A stretch of 52,486 nucleotides of DNA, taken from DATEPR01 sp036503065 (GTDB taxonomy: Bacteria; Actinomycetota; Actinomycetes; Mycobacteriales; Pseudonocardiaceae). Numbering within the stretch: position 1 is the stretch's first letter; the number at the start of each line of letters is the position of its first letter. The notes beneath the pieces are model-generated. The model had not been told where the DNA came from. It saw only the letters and a list, made by a program, of their open reading frames with translations, and searched no databases. This document shows, one piece after another, positions 9,028-17,729 of the stretch. Made by a program: the position numbers and the translations under genes. The DNA lies in NCBI GenBank assembly GCA_036503065.1, contig DASXXM010000053.1, forward strand, positions 1 to 52,486, given 5' to 3'.

Positions 9028-11039
9028 CGGACGTTGTCCTCCTCGGTGGTCACGTGCCGCAGTCGGGGCTGGTGGAAGAACTCGGCGTCGGCCAGGTCGA
9101 CGGCCGAGCCGGCTGGCACCAGCTCGACCAGCCGCGGCCACTCGGTCGGCGTCCGCAACCCGAGCCGGTCGGCGAGTTTGCCGGCGAATCCCGGCATGAT
9201 CGGCGCCGCGCAGGTCGCGACCAGCCGCGCTGCGGCCAACTCCAGCGCGATCGCGGTCCGGGTCTCGTCGCGCCAGCGATCGATCCCGGACACCGCGTGC
9301 TCCCGTTCGGCGAACTCGCGGACGTCGGTGACGACACCGTTCAGTTCGGCGACGCCCTTGCTCAGCGCGAAGCCGTCCGCGCCGAGGAAACCGGTGATCG
9401 CGGCCAACCGGCCGCCCAGTCGGCGCAGCAGCGCGGTGTGTTCCGGCGTCCAGATCCCGGCGTCCGGCGCGTGACCGCCGTACCACCGGTCGATTCGCCC
9501 ACCGAGTTCGTTCAGCCAGCGTTGCCACGAGCCGATCAGGGTGTGCCGGACCAGGGCGGTGTACTCGTCGGGGTCGAAGTTCGTCCGCAGGCCCTCCGGC
9601 CGGATCGCGGCGAGCGCGTACCGCAGCGCGTCGACCTGGTCCGGTCCCAGCACGTCCCGGCCCCAGATCGCGTGCCGACGGCTGGTGGAGAACTTCTGCC
9701 CGGTCAGTAGCGCGAACTCGTTGACGTGGTAGTCGATGTCGGGCTGCCAGTCCGGGAACGCCGTGTGGTAGAGCGCCGGATACAACAGCGAGTGGTAGAA
9801 GCTGTTGTCGTAGCCGAAGAAGTGCACGATCTTCCAGTCCCGCTCCGGCGTGTCGGCCCGCCACGGCTGGTCCACGCGCTCGCCGAGCCGCTGGATGCCG
9901 TGCAGGAACCCGTATGCCATTTCCGGCCACACCCAGATGACCTGCCCGTCGGTGTCCGACTCCACCGGCGCGACACCCCAGTTCGACACGTGGGTCATCG
10001 GCAGGTCCAGCCGTTCGCGCGCGAACACCCGGCCGGCCAGCTCACGCAGTCGCGCCGGCACCCTGGCCAGGCTTTGATGCCGGGCCACCGCGTCGCGGAA
10101 CTCGTGCAGCGGCAGGCTGAACCGGGTGATGTCGGCCCGTTCGGCGGGCTCGCCCGACCGCCGGGACACGGGCTGCCCCAGGTCGACGCAGACGTTCGGC
10201 TCGCCGCACTCCTCGCAGATGTTGCCGCTGGTCTGCGCCCCGCAGCCGGGGCAGCCACCCGACACGTCGACCTCGTACAGGTAGTCACCCGTGACCGGGT
10301 CGAACAGCGCAGGCGCCGACGTCGCGGTGACCGCGCCGGAGGCGACCAAGCGGGAGAAGAATCCCTGTAGGCCCTTCTCATAGGTGTCGTCGGTGCTGGT
10401 GACCGTGTACTGGTCCGGCTCGATGTCCATCAGCCGCAGCGTTTCGGCGATGTCGGCGGCGAACCGGGCCGCCGTGTTGGCCGGGGTCGACCCGTCCCGC
10501 CGGGCGCGGTCCACCACGTAACTCTGGTAGTCGTCGCTGCCGGTCAGGTGCCAGGCTCGCACGCCGTTCATCCGCTGGAACCGCACGTACGCGTCGGCAC
10601 CGAGATAAGGCCCGGACAGGTGACCGAGGTGCAGGTCGCCGTTGGGTGTCGGCGGCGTGGAGAACACGAACACCGGACGATCGTCGAACCGTCGCCGGTT
10701 GGCCGCGCCCGCGGCCAGCGTGGCCCGGCCCGGGTCGCGCCAGTACAGGTCGAAGAAGACCAGGTCGTCGTCGCCGGTGTTGCGGATGACGTGTGTCTCG
10801 AACGGTTCCATCATCACCACCGTGCCCGGCGCGACCGGCACGGCTCGGCCGTCGACCAGCAGCTCACCGGCGCCCCGCACGATGACGAAGACCTCACACT
10901 CGTCGTGCTGGTGCGGGGTGCTGCGGCCGTGCCGCACGACCCGGCCCCAGCCGGCGCCGGGGCCGAAGCCGTGCAGGGTGCTCATGTCGATGCCGAACGC
11001 CTCGGTCAACTCGTCGAGATCCAGGCTGTTGATGATCAT
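9024..11039 (-). CDS. cupin / methionyl-tRNA-synthetase-like fusion, probable hydrazine synthetase
   Basis: A 671-residue two-domain protein. Residues ~30-100 form a cupin with metal ligands H43, H45, E49 and H83 (PHQHDECEVF and FETHVIRN). From ~120 a class I MetRS-like body follows, with HLGH at 137-140 for HIGH, a four-Cys zinc knuckle (C263, C266, C275, C278) and KFSTS at 449-453 for KMSKS. This architecture is that of Spb40 (s56-p1) and Tri28 (triacsin), which activate an amino acid on the MetRS domain and form an N-N bond with N6-hydroxylysine on the zinc cupin. The gene order hydroxylase, oxidase, cupin-MetRS also matches. It is therefore very unlikely to be a housekeeping MetRS. The amino-acid partner (Gly in the known cases, Glu in formycin-type) is not determined. 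ATGA overlaps join it to both neighbours. Confidence 0.92.
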   Translation of the reverse strand: MIINSLDLDELTEAFGIDMSTLHGFGPGAGWGRVVRHGRSTPHQHDECEVFVIVRGAGELLVDGRAVPVAPGTVVMMEPFETHVIRNTGDDDLVFFDLYWRDPGRATLAAGAANRRRFDDRPVFVFSTPPTPNGDLHLGHLSGPYLGADAYVRFQRMNGVRAWHLTGSDDYQSYVVDRARRDGSTPANTAARFAADIAETLRLMDIEPDQYTVTSTDDTYEKGLQGFFSRLVASGAVTATSAPALFDPVTGDYLYEVDVSGGCPGCGAQTSGNICEECGEPNVCVDLGQPVSRRSGEPAERADITRFSLPLHEFRDAVARHQSLARVPARLRELAGRVFARERLDLPMTHVSNWGVAPVESDTDGQVIWVWPEMAYGFLHGIQRLGERVDQPWRADTPERDWKIVHFFGYDNSFYHSLLYPALYHTAFPDWQPDIDYHVNEFALLTGQKFSTSRRHAIWGRDVLGPDQVDALRYALAAIRPEGLRTNFDPDEYTALVRHTLIGSWQRWLNELGGRIDRWYGGHAPDAGIWTPEHTALLRRLGGRLAAITGFLGADGFALSKGVAELNGVVTDVREFAEREHAVSGIDRWRDETRTAIALELAAARLVATCAAPIMPGFAGKLADRLGLRTPTEWPRLVELVPAGSAVDLADAEFFHQPRLRHVTTEEDNVR

Positions 11040-12088
11040 CCGATGATCCTTCGTCCGGATACGGGTGTGAGCAGATCGACCGCCTGTGCGGCCATGGCCG
11101 GCGCGAGGCGGTAGCCGGAACCGTTCGCCGCGCCTGCGAACACCACGCGGCGACTACCGTCGACAGTGGACACGATGGGTTCCCCGGCCCGGCTGTAGGC
11201 GTCGCAGAACACCCGGCCGCCGGCCACCCGGTCGACCATGGCCGGCGCGTGTTCGGCCAGGCAGTCGCGTGCCGTGGCCAGGTCCCGCGCGGACAAGCCG
11301 CCGCGGATCTCGTCGGGGTCCACGTCCCAGTCCTGATTGGTGTGACTGAACAACCACCGGCCGCTGGGCGCCATGGGCAGCAGGAAGCTGTCGTCGTCCT
11401 CGAACACGGTCAGCCGGTCGTCCGAATCGGGCCGCCGGTCGATGTGCAGCGCGACGACCTTCTTCACCCGCGCCGCGAAGGGCGCCAACAGCGCTGCCCA
11501 CGCCCGAGCGCGCAGCCACGGCCCCGGCGCCAGCACCACCGCTCCGGCATGCAGTGCCCGGCCGGTGCTCAGGCCGAGCGTCACGCCGTCGTCGTCCTGC
11601 TCGACCGAGGTCACACCGACGCCCTCGTAACACCGCACGGACTCCGGCAGGCGTCGGGTCAACGCGGTCACCAGCATGCTGACGTCGGCGTAGTGGCTGC
11701 CGGCACCGTGCCAGACGCACGTGGTGCCGGCCGGTGTCCGGCCGACACCGACCAGGTGCGCGCGGTCGAGGTAGCTGTCCCGCACGTGCTGGCTGTCGGC
11801 ATTGGACGAGTGGACCGACATGCGTACCGGGTAGATCGGCAGCGTCGGCTGCTCGGCCAGCAGGGCCTCGTAGTAGGACTGGCTGTACGAGGACATCTCC
11901 CGCACTCGCCGGGTCCTGCCGCGTGGAAAGTGCACACCCGCCGAGTGCCGGCTGGCACCGGAGCCGGCGATGGTGCGCTCCAGCACCCGCACCGACACCG
12001 CAGGCGACCGGCGGGCCAACTCGCGCGCGACCAGGCAGCCGACGATCCCCGCGCCGACCACCGCGACATCGGTGTCGATGTCGTTCAC
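11036..12088 (-). CDS. FAD-dependent DAO-type oxidoreductase, probable hydrazine-lysine cleaving oxidase
   Basis: This 350-residue flavoprotein has the Rossmann start DVAVVGAGIVGCLVAREL, an FAD-contacting RHSAGVHFPRG segment and the C-terminal FAGAANGSGYRLAPAMA of D-amino-acid-oxidase/glycine-oxidase folds. Start GTG 12088 overlaps the hydroxylase stop (GTGA). In s56-p1 biosynthesis the homologous position is filled by Spb39, which oxidises the N6-substituted lysine hydrazine and releases a free hydrazino acid (hydrazinoacetic acid) plus 2-aminoadipate semialdehyde. Position between the N-hydroxylase and cupin-MetRS supports the same job here. Confidence 0.85.
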   Translation of the reverse strand: MNDIDTDVAVVGAGIVGCLVARELARRSPAVSVRVLERTIAGSGASRHSAGVHFPRGRTRRVREMSSYSQSYYEALLAEQPTLPIYPVRMSVHSSNADSQHVRDSYLDRAHLVGVGRTPAGTTCVWHGAGSHYADVSMLVTALTRRLPESVRCYEGVGVTSVEQDDDGVTLGLSTGRALHAGAVVLAPGPWLRARAWAALLAPFAARVKKVVALHIDRRPDSDDRLTVFEDDDSFLLPMAPSGRWLFSHTNQDWDVDPDEIRGGLSARDLATARDCLAEHAPAMVDRVAGGRVFCDAYSRAGEPIVSTVDGSRRVVFAGAANGSGYRLAPAMAAQAVDLLTPVSGRRIIG

Positions 12089-13392
12089 GGCAGCACGCTC
12101 GCCGCGACGGGCTCGGCGTTCGTGGTGGCCGCCCAGTCCAGGAAGGACGGGAGTTGGTCGGTGCCGCGCACGCCACGTAGCCGGTTGACGATTCGCTGGC
12201 TGCGCCACGCGATCAGGCTCAGGTTTCGGTCGGCCAGACCACGCTGCTGTTCGGCCGCGTTGTGCACGAAGATGTTGTGGTCAGCCGGCCCGTCCCACTG
12301 GACCGCGAAGTCGGCGTCGATCCGGAACTCGTTGCCCTCACGGCAAAGTCGGGTCCTGATGGGGTCGAGGAAGTCCATCGGCGCCGCCCGGAACCCGGTG
12401 GCCCAGATGATGACGTCACAGTCGATCCGGTCGACGCGGTCACCGGCGGCCAACTCCACCTCGCAGCCGTCGTCGGATCGCCGCACGCGCACCACCTCGC
12501 GGTGCGGCAGCAACGTGACCAGGTCTTCCGCGCCGTCGATGAACCGAAGCCCGTAGACACGTTGGTATATCTGGCGGAGCGTCGATTCGGAGATGCCGTC
12601 GCTGCTCAGTACCTGGTTGGCGTTGAACTCGGCGCGCTGCGCCGAGGAGAGGCCGAAATGGTGGTCGGAATAGCTCGGCGTGTAGAAATCGTTGGTGAAC
12701 GGTGAATCATCGATCGGGAAGTAGTTCCGGCGTCGAGTCACCCAGGAAACGGTTTTCGGCCGCTGCCGTGGCGATCGGGAGATGAGGTCCAGGAACGTCT
12801 CCGCGCCGGACTGTCCACCACCCACGACACAGACCCGACGACCGACCAGATCCTGTCCCCGGGTGATGACATCGCTCACGTGGTATTGATGTTCATCGGG
12901 CAGGTCGGCGGCCAGTGGCGGAACCCAGGGTCGGTTACCGACACCGACCGAGAGATTATCCGCGGTGACCGTCCTGCGGTCGGTGCGCACCACGAACGTG
13001 TCGTCGAAATCCACCGACAGGACGTTCTCGCCGAACACGATGTTCTCGTTCCTGGCGGCGGCCCACTGTAGGTAGTTGCGGAACTCCCGACGTGGTACCG
13101 CGTCGAACTGGGCGTTGATGAAGTGATAGATCCGGCCGCGGGCGTGCAGGTAGGACAGGAACGAGAAACCGCTGGTCGGATCGGCCAGGCTGACCAGGTC
13201 CTTCAGGATCGACACCTGCAACGTGGTGTCCGGCAGTTGCTGGCCGTCGTGCCAGTCGAAGGTGATCTTCCGGTCCAGGAACAGGTTCGAGATCTCGGTG
13301 TGCGGATACAGGAGCGAAGCCAGGCTCAGGTTCGCCGGTCCAGCCCCGATGCCGATGCAACCGTAGTGCGGATAGTCCGTTGTGGCACGCAC
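12085..13392 (-). CDS. lysine/ornithine N-monooxygenase (SidA/IucD-like)
   Basis: An FAD- and NADPH-dependent N-hydroxylase: FAD motif GIGAGPANLSLA (14-25), SILKDLVSLADPTSGFSFLSYL, NADPH motif CVVGGGQSGAE, and the late WATGFR motif. The family N-hydroxylates the side-chain amine of Lys or Orn; in this context Lys to N6-hydroxylysine is expected. GTG 13392 is preferred because GAGGAGG lies 5 bp upstream and it gives 435 residues, the family norm. A longer frame to GTG 13512 exists but lacks a binding site. It is the first gene of the left operon. Confidence 0.88.
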   Translation of the reverse strand: MRATTDYPHYGCIGIGAGPANLSLASLLYPHTEISNLFLDRKITFDWHDGQQLPDTTLQVSILKDLVSLADPTSGFSFLSYLHARGRIYHFINAQFDAVPRREFRNYLQWAAARNENIVFGENVLSVDFDDTFVVRTDRRTVTADNLSVGVGNRPWVPPLAADLPDEHQYHVSDVITRGQDLVGRRVCVVGGGQSGAETFLDLISRSPRQRPKTVSWVTRRRNYFPIDDSPFTNDFYTPSYSDHHFGLSSAQRAEFNANQVLSSDGISESTLRQIYQRVYGLRFIDGAEDLVTLLPHREVVRVRRSDDGCEVELAAGDRVDRIDCDVIIWATGFRAAPMDFLDPIRTRLCREGNEFRIDADFAVQWDGPADHNIFVHNAAEQQRGLADRNLSLIAWRSQRIVNRLRGVRGTDQLPSFLDWAATTNAEPVAASVLP

Positions 13393-14049
13393 TCCGGCCT
13401 CCTCGATACGTACTGGTTCATAGCGGCGACGCAAATGTTTTAGGAGTGGCGAACTAATTCGTTCGGTTGCCGGCGAACCGGCCGGCAATCGTGGCCGACT
13501 GATGTCGGTCACACGATCGGTGAACGCGCGAAGTTCGCCCTGATTTTATGGTCGCCGTCAACGGGTTTTGCGCGACGGCCGGTCCGCGATCATGCGGTCG
13601 ATTCGCTCGATGTGCCGCGCCGAACCTTCCCCAGGCGCGGCTCTCCCCAGCCAGTTCCCCCTGTCTGTTCAGCAGCCCCCGCTGCTTGCCGTCAGTATTA
13701 ATAACACGTAACGCGGCTGCTGGCTAGGGCTGTGTGGCCCTCGCCTCGTCGGCCACGGAGGACTACTCAATCTGGGTGAAATCGGGCCGGTGTCCTTGCG
13801 ATCTTGACGCGCGCTGGAATCAAACGGCGAGACGCGGCGAACACATTCTTCGCCGAGCGGCAGGTGCTGCCGCACGGCGATGTCAAACGATTTTCCGTAA
13901 CCAAGGACTTGTTTGGTCTGACGACGTCCGGTACCGGCCGTGTTCGTAGCCCGCGAGGAGTGGCCGGGTCACCTCCCGCACGGTCGGACGGTAAGTCCGA
14001 GATCCGTCAATCCTGCCCGTACGGTATGACTTCTTGCCATCATGGAGCC
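13393..14049. other. divergent intergenic region between hydrazine operon and ABC exporter
   Basis: About 650 bp without a convincing gene. It must contain the promoters of the minus-strand hydrazine operon and of the plus-strand ABC operon. An unusually A/T-rich patch at about 13694-13714 (tattaataacacgtaacg) stands out in the GC-rich surroundings and could be a -10 area for the minus-strand operon. Small open frames here show no recognisable protein and no good ribosome binding site. Confidence 0.5.
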
Positions 14050-15036
14050 ATGGACAACGCAGCCGGGGAAATTCCGGCCGTAGACGTCCGCGGATTGACC
14101 CGGTGCTTCGACACCGGTTCGGGTCTGCGGAAGCGCGGCCGCACGCTGGTCGCCATCGACGGTATCGACCTGCGCGTCGACCAGGGCGAGGTGCACGGGC
14201 TGCTCGGCCCGAACGGGGCGGGCAAGACCACGCTGTGCAAGATCCTTTCGACAGTGCTGCTGCCGACCGCCGGCACGGTCCGCGTGCTCGGCCACGACGT
14301 ACGTACCGACACGGCCGCCGTGCGGGCGGCGATCGGCATCGTGTTCGGTGGTGAACGCGGTCTCTACGGCCGCCTGACCGCGCGGCAGAACATCGAGTAC
14401 TGGGGTTCCCTGTACGGGTTACGCCGGGCTGCCGCCCGGGAACGCGCGACGGAGTTGCTGGCCAGGGTCGGGCTCGCGGATCGCGCGGACGAGCGGGTCG
14501 AGGGCTTCTCCCGTGGCATGAAACAACGTGTGCACCTGGCTCGCGGGCTGGTCGCCGAGCCCAGGGTGCTGCTGCTGGACGAGCCGACCACCGGAATGGA
14601 CCCGGTGGCGTCCCGGGATTTCCGCGTGCTGATCGAACAGTTGCGCAACGAGCGACGCACAGTGTTGATCACCACGCACGACATGGTGGAAGCAGAGCAG
14701 GTCTGCGACCGTGTCTCGTTCATCAACGGCGGCAGGATATTGGCGACCGAGCCGCCGTCGGTGCTGGGGGACTGGATCACCCGCTTCGAGCGGGTCGACG
14801 TGGCCGGCCTGACGGAGCCGCTGTGCGCGACGCTCGCCGGGCAGCCGGGAGTCGGGGATGTGTCGAGGCTCCCCGACGGTCGTGCCCGGTTCGAGACGAC
14901 GGAGACCGGAGCGGCCGCGCGGCTGGTCACCGAGTTGGTGTCCCATGGCGTCACGAACCTGGCCATCTCGCGGCCGTCCCTTGAGGAGGTCTACGTGCAC
15001 CTGTTCGGCACCAATGGAATGGCCGTGCGCCGGTGA
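14050..15036 (+). CDS. ABC-2 exporter ATP-binding protein (DrrA/NodI-like)
   Basis: This 328-residue ABC ATPase has Walker A LLGPNGAGKTTLCKIL, signature EGFSRGMKQRVHLARGL, Walker B VLLLDEPTTGMDP, the H-loop TTHDM and a C-terminal DrrA-type extension. With the next two genes it forms an antibiotic-export type ABC-2 transporter. ATG 14050 has a GGAG only 2 bp upstream, so initiation is weak or the start is imperfectly placed. The gene contains a rare leucine TTA codon at 14419-14421, which in actinomycetes can make expression depend on the bldA tRNA. It lies between the two cluster operons on the opposite strand and probably exports or protects against the product. Confidence 0.9.
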   Translation: MDNAAGEIPAVDVRGLTRCFDTGSGLRKRGRTLVAIDGIDLRVDQGEVHGLLGPNGAGKTTLCKILSTVLLPTAGTVRVLGHDVRTDTAAVRAAIGIVFGGERGLYGRLTARQNIEYWGSLYGLRRAAARERATELLARVGLADRADERVEGFSRGMKQRVHLARGLVAEPRVLLLDEPTTGMDPVASRDFRVLIEQLRNERRTVLITTHDMVEAEQVCDRVSFINGGRILATEPPSVLGDWITRFERVDVAGLTEPLCATLAGQPGVGDVSRLPDGRARFETTETGAAARLVTELVSHGVTNLAISRPSLEEVYVHLFGTNGMAVRR

Positions 15037-15812
15037 TCGAGAATCTGCGCACGGCGCTGGCCGGCGCGCGTTTCGAACTGCGCGTGCTGCCCCGCTCGCC
15101 GGGCGACCTGATGGCCCTGGTCACCGCTCCGGTCACCACGATCGTGTTCCTCGCGATCACCCAGCATGCCGGACGGCACGACCTGGCGACCTACGCCGTA
15201 CTCGGGCCCGCGCTGATGGCGTTGTGGAGCATGGCGTTGATGGTGTGCGGCGAGATGATCGACGCCGAGCGGGCGGGCGGCACGTTCGAGGCACTGGTCG
15301 CGACACCCGCCCGACCGCTCCCACTGCTCGCCGGCCGGATCGTCGTGGTCGTGACGGTTAGCCTGCTGTCCTTCGCCGAGTCGTGGCTCGTGGCGGCGTT
15401 GGTGTTCTCGATAGTCGTGCCCGTGCCGCATCCTGGCTTGTTCGTGGCGGCGCTGCTGGCTACCGTGCTGGCGATGGCCGGCTGGGCCAGCATCATGGCC
15501 TCGGTGTTCGTGTTGGCGCGGTCGGCACGGATCTTCCAGAATTCGCTGAGCTTTCCGTTCTACGTGCTGGGCGGCGTCATGCTGCCGGTGAGCCAACTCC
15601 CGGACTGGCTGCGCCCGGTTACCCGCCTGGTGTTCCTGTCCTGGAGTTCGGATCTGCTGCGCGACTCGCTGAACAGCGTCGGCGTGCGGTATGCGGTGCC
15701 GCGTATCGGTTTGGTGCTCGGGTTCGCGGTCGTCGGCCTGCTGATCGGTCGGGTCCTGCTGAACGCGGTGCTGAACCGGTCCCGGACCGCCGGCACGCTG
15801 GCCTACGCCTGA
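15033..15812 (+). CDS. ABC-2 type permease (copy 1)
   Basis: A 259-residue membrane protein with about six hydrophobic segments and the family-typical LPFYVLGGVMLPVSQLPDWLRPV-like stretch before the last helices (NodJ/DrrB). It acts as membrane partner of the ATPase encoded just upstream. Start GTG overlaps the ATPase stop (GTGA), showing coupling. The export substrate is unknown. Confidence 0.88.
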   Translation: MIENLRTALAGARFELRVLPRSPGDLMALVTAPVTTIVFLAITQHAGRHDLATYAVLGPALMALWSMALMVCGEMIDAERAGGTFEALVATPARPLPLLAGRIVVVVTVSLLSFAESWLVAALVFSIVVPVPHPGLFVAALLATVLAMAGWASIMASVFVLARSARIFQNSLSFPFYVLGGVMLPVSQLPDWLRPVTRLVFLSWSSDLLRDSLNSVGVRYAVPRIGLVLGFAVVGLLIGRVLLNAVLNRSRTAGTLAYA

Positions 15813-15824
15813 GGAGTGTGGACA

Positions 15825-16619
15825 GTGCAGTGGTTTCGGGTGTCCCGGGCCAGCATGGCCAACGCCGTCCAGGACTTCGCGGCGACGTACACCGTCCGAA
15901 CGTGGGCATTCGGTTGGCTGGGCCGGATCGTCGCCCAGGTCGTGTTCTACACGCTGGTCGGGCGCCTCATCGGCGCCGCGGACCAGGAGCGGTACCTGCT
16001 GGTCGGCGCGTCGGTGATGGCTATCGTCACCGAGGTGATGTTGACTTGCGCGTCCAGCACCTGGGAGCGGCGCGCCGGCACGCTGCCACTGCTCGTCGCC
16101 GCGCCGACCAGCCTGCTACCGGTGTTCGCCGGACGCAGCGTGCAGTGGCTGGTCAGCTCCGTGGCCACGTCGTCGGTGTCGTTGTTCGCGATCGGCCCAC
16201 TGTTCGGCGTCACGTGGACCGTGTCGCGCGCGGTGGCGGCGGCCGTCGTGCTGGTGGTGTGCGCGGTCGGCACGTATTGCATGGCGCTGGCGCTGGCCGC
16301 GCTGGTGCTCAGCGTGATGGAGTTGCGCAACCTGGTCGGCAACCTGGCTACCGCGCTGACCACGGCGGTGTGCGGTGCCGTCGTCCCGGTCGGCTTCTGG
16401 CCCCGCTGGGTCCAGGCGGTCGCCGTCGCCCTGCCGGTCACCCACGGCCTTCGTGCCGTGCGGGCGCTGGTAGCCGGTCCCGCCTATCTCGCCGCACTCA
16501 GGGACTCGGCCCTCGCGCTGGCCGTGGCGGCGGTGTGGCTGGCGGTCGCCGACGGCCTGTTCCGGTGGTTGAGCGAACGGGGCCGACGCGACGGCAGCAT
16601 CGAATTCGCGGACAACTGA
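15825..16619 (+). CDS. ABC-2 type permease (copy 2)
   Basis: A 264-residue membrane protein with about six membrane segments, related to the preceding permease. GTG 15825 has GAGGAG 8 bp upstream and is preferred over GTG 15816, which overlaps that element. Two different permeases imply a heterodimeric channel. It ends 6 bp before the stop of the convergent nucleotidyltransferase gene, with no obvious hairpin between. Confidence 0.87.
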   Translation: MQWFRVSRASMANAVQDFAATYTVRTWAFGWLGRIVAQVVFYTLVGRLIGAADQERYLLVGASVMAIVTEVMLTCASSTWERRAGTLPLLVAAPTSLLPVFAGRSVQWLVSSVATSSVSLFAIGPLFGVTWTVSRAVAAAVVLVVCAVGTYCMALALAALVLSVMELRNLVGNLATALTTAVCGAVVPVGFWPRWVQAVAVALPVTHGLRAVRALVAGPAYLAALRDSALALAVAAVWLAVADGLFRWLSERGRRDGSIEFADN

Positions 16620-16625
16620 TCCGAT

Positions 16626-17729
16626 TCACAGCCAGTCCGCATCCAGGTCGCATCCGGCGGAGAATGCCAGCCGGCCGAACGGGGTGTCCATCAGGACGCA
16701 GTTGCGACGCACCTGCGTCCGAAACGCGCCGGTCAGCCTGGTGTCGTCGACCTGAATGCCGAAGAACGGTGCGCCGGTCGCCCATGCCCTCGACACCCAG
16801 CCCATCCGGTGCAGTAGCCGGACCGGTCCACGTAGTGACACCGGGCTGCCGGACAGGCCGAGTTGCCAGTTCACCAGGGGGATCAACCGACTCGGTGCCG
16901 CGACCGAGCGCACCCAGTACGGCGGGCGCGGCAGAGTGAACGGCGCCGACAGCGCGCTGCTGCCCCCGCTGCGGCGCAGCAGGGCGAGCAACCTGCGTAG
17001 TTCGCCGGCCAGCCCGAACCGGTGAGCCAGCTCCGGGACCCCAGCCCGGTCCTGATCGGACATTCGCATCTCGAGCAGCGTCCAGTCGACGATGTCGCGG
17101 CAGCGGAACCGCCGGGTCGTTGCCTCCTCCAGCACGCACAGCGCGGTGCCCGCCGGACCGGTGGGGCGCCACCCGCCCGCGGGTCGCGGTGCGTAGCGCC
17201 ACTGGTCACCTTCGAACAGGCAGGTTCGCAGTTCGACCTCGACCAGCAGGCCGTCGACCTCACGGTGCAGGAAGGCGTTGAACTGCTGCCGGTTGGCCGG
17301 GTCCGCCCACGTCCGCAGGTCCCGCAGCGCCCAGCCCGCGTCCAGCAGCCAGCTGATGATCTCCAGGCAGCACAGTACATCGGGCACCAGGAGGTCCAGG
17401 TCGGCCTGGCCGCGGACCAGGCCGACCGGGTACCGGCCGCCCAGATGCGCGCCCTTGATCTCCAGGACACCAGGGAACTGCGCCGCCAGTTCCGCGAACA
17501 ACTCGGCGTAGTGGCCACAGCGCCGCACGGCCTCGGTGACCCGATCACCGAATCCGGCGGGCAGATCGATCCCGGCGAGCGCCCACCGCGACGCCAGCAG
17601 CGGTACGAGGCCCGGCTCGCGGCCTGCGACCCGCAGCAACGGCACGCGATCGGACAGCCCTGCGGCACCGGCATAACCGGTCAGCAGCTGGTCCACAATG
17701 GATATCACGCCCGGCGCACTCGTGGTCAC
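16626..17729 (-). CDS. nucleotidyltransferase-like protein (NTP_transf_5 type)
   Basis: A 367-residue protein with the pattern of the uncharacterised NTP_transf_5 family: KGAHLGGRYP (about 92-101) then VRGQADLDLLVPD (105-117), where DLD are the expected metal-binding acidic residues. Such proteins accompany lasso-peptide and HPr-kinase/PqqD gene sets and are thought to transfer nucleotides or phosphate; no general substrate is known. GTG 17729 overlaps the preceding stop (GTGA). It is the last gene of the right operon and converges on the ABC permease gene. Confidence 0.75.
   Translation of the reverse strand: MTTSAPGVISIVDQLLTGYAGAAGLSDRVPLLRVAGREPGLVPLLASRWALAGIDLPAGFGDRVTEAVRRCGHYAELFAELAAQFPGVLEIKGAHLGGRYPVGLVRGQADLDLLVPDVLCCLEIISWLLDAGWALRDLRTWADPANRQQFNAFLHREVDGLLVEVELRTCLFEGDQWRYAPRPAGGWRPTGPAGTALCVLEEATTRRFRCRDIVDWTLLEMRMSDQDRAGVPELAHRFGLAGELRRLLALLRRSGGSSALSAPFTLPRPPYWVRSVAAPSRLIPLVNWQLGLSGSPVSLRGPVRLLHRMGWVSRAWATGAPFFGIQVDDTRLTGAFRTQVRRNCVLMDTPFGRLAFSAGCDLDADWL

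Noticed and set aside
9024..11039. Housekeeping methionyl-tRNA synthetase
   Set aside because: The N-terminal cupin fusion, altered HLGH/KFSTS motifs and position between an N-hydroxylase/oxidase pair and an AMP ligase fit the hydrazine synthetase family instead.
13669..13875. 68-residue open frame on the minus strand in the divergent gap
   Set aside because: No ribosome binding site, Pro/Arg/Ser-rich random-looking composition, and it crosses the expected promoter zone.
13804..14049. N-terminal extension of the ABC ATPase
   Set aside because: The extension has no similarity to ABC proteins and the conserved part starts near ATG 14050.
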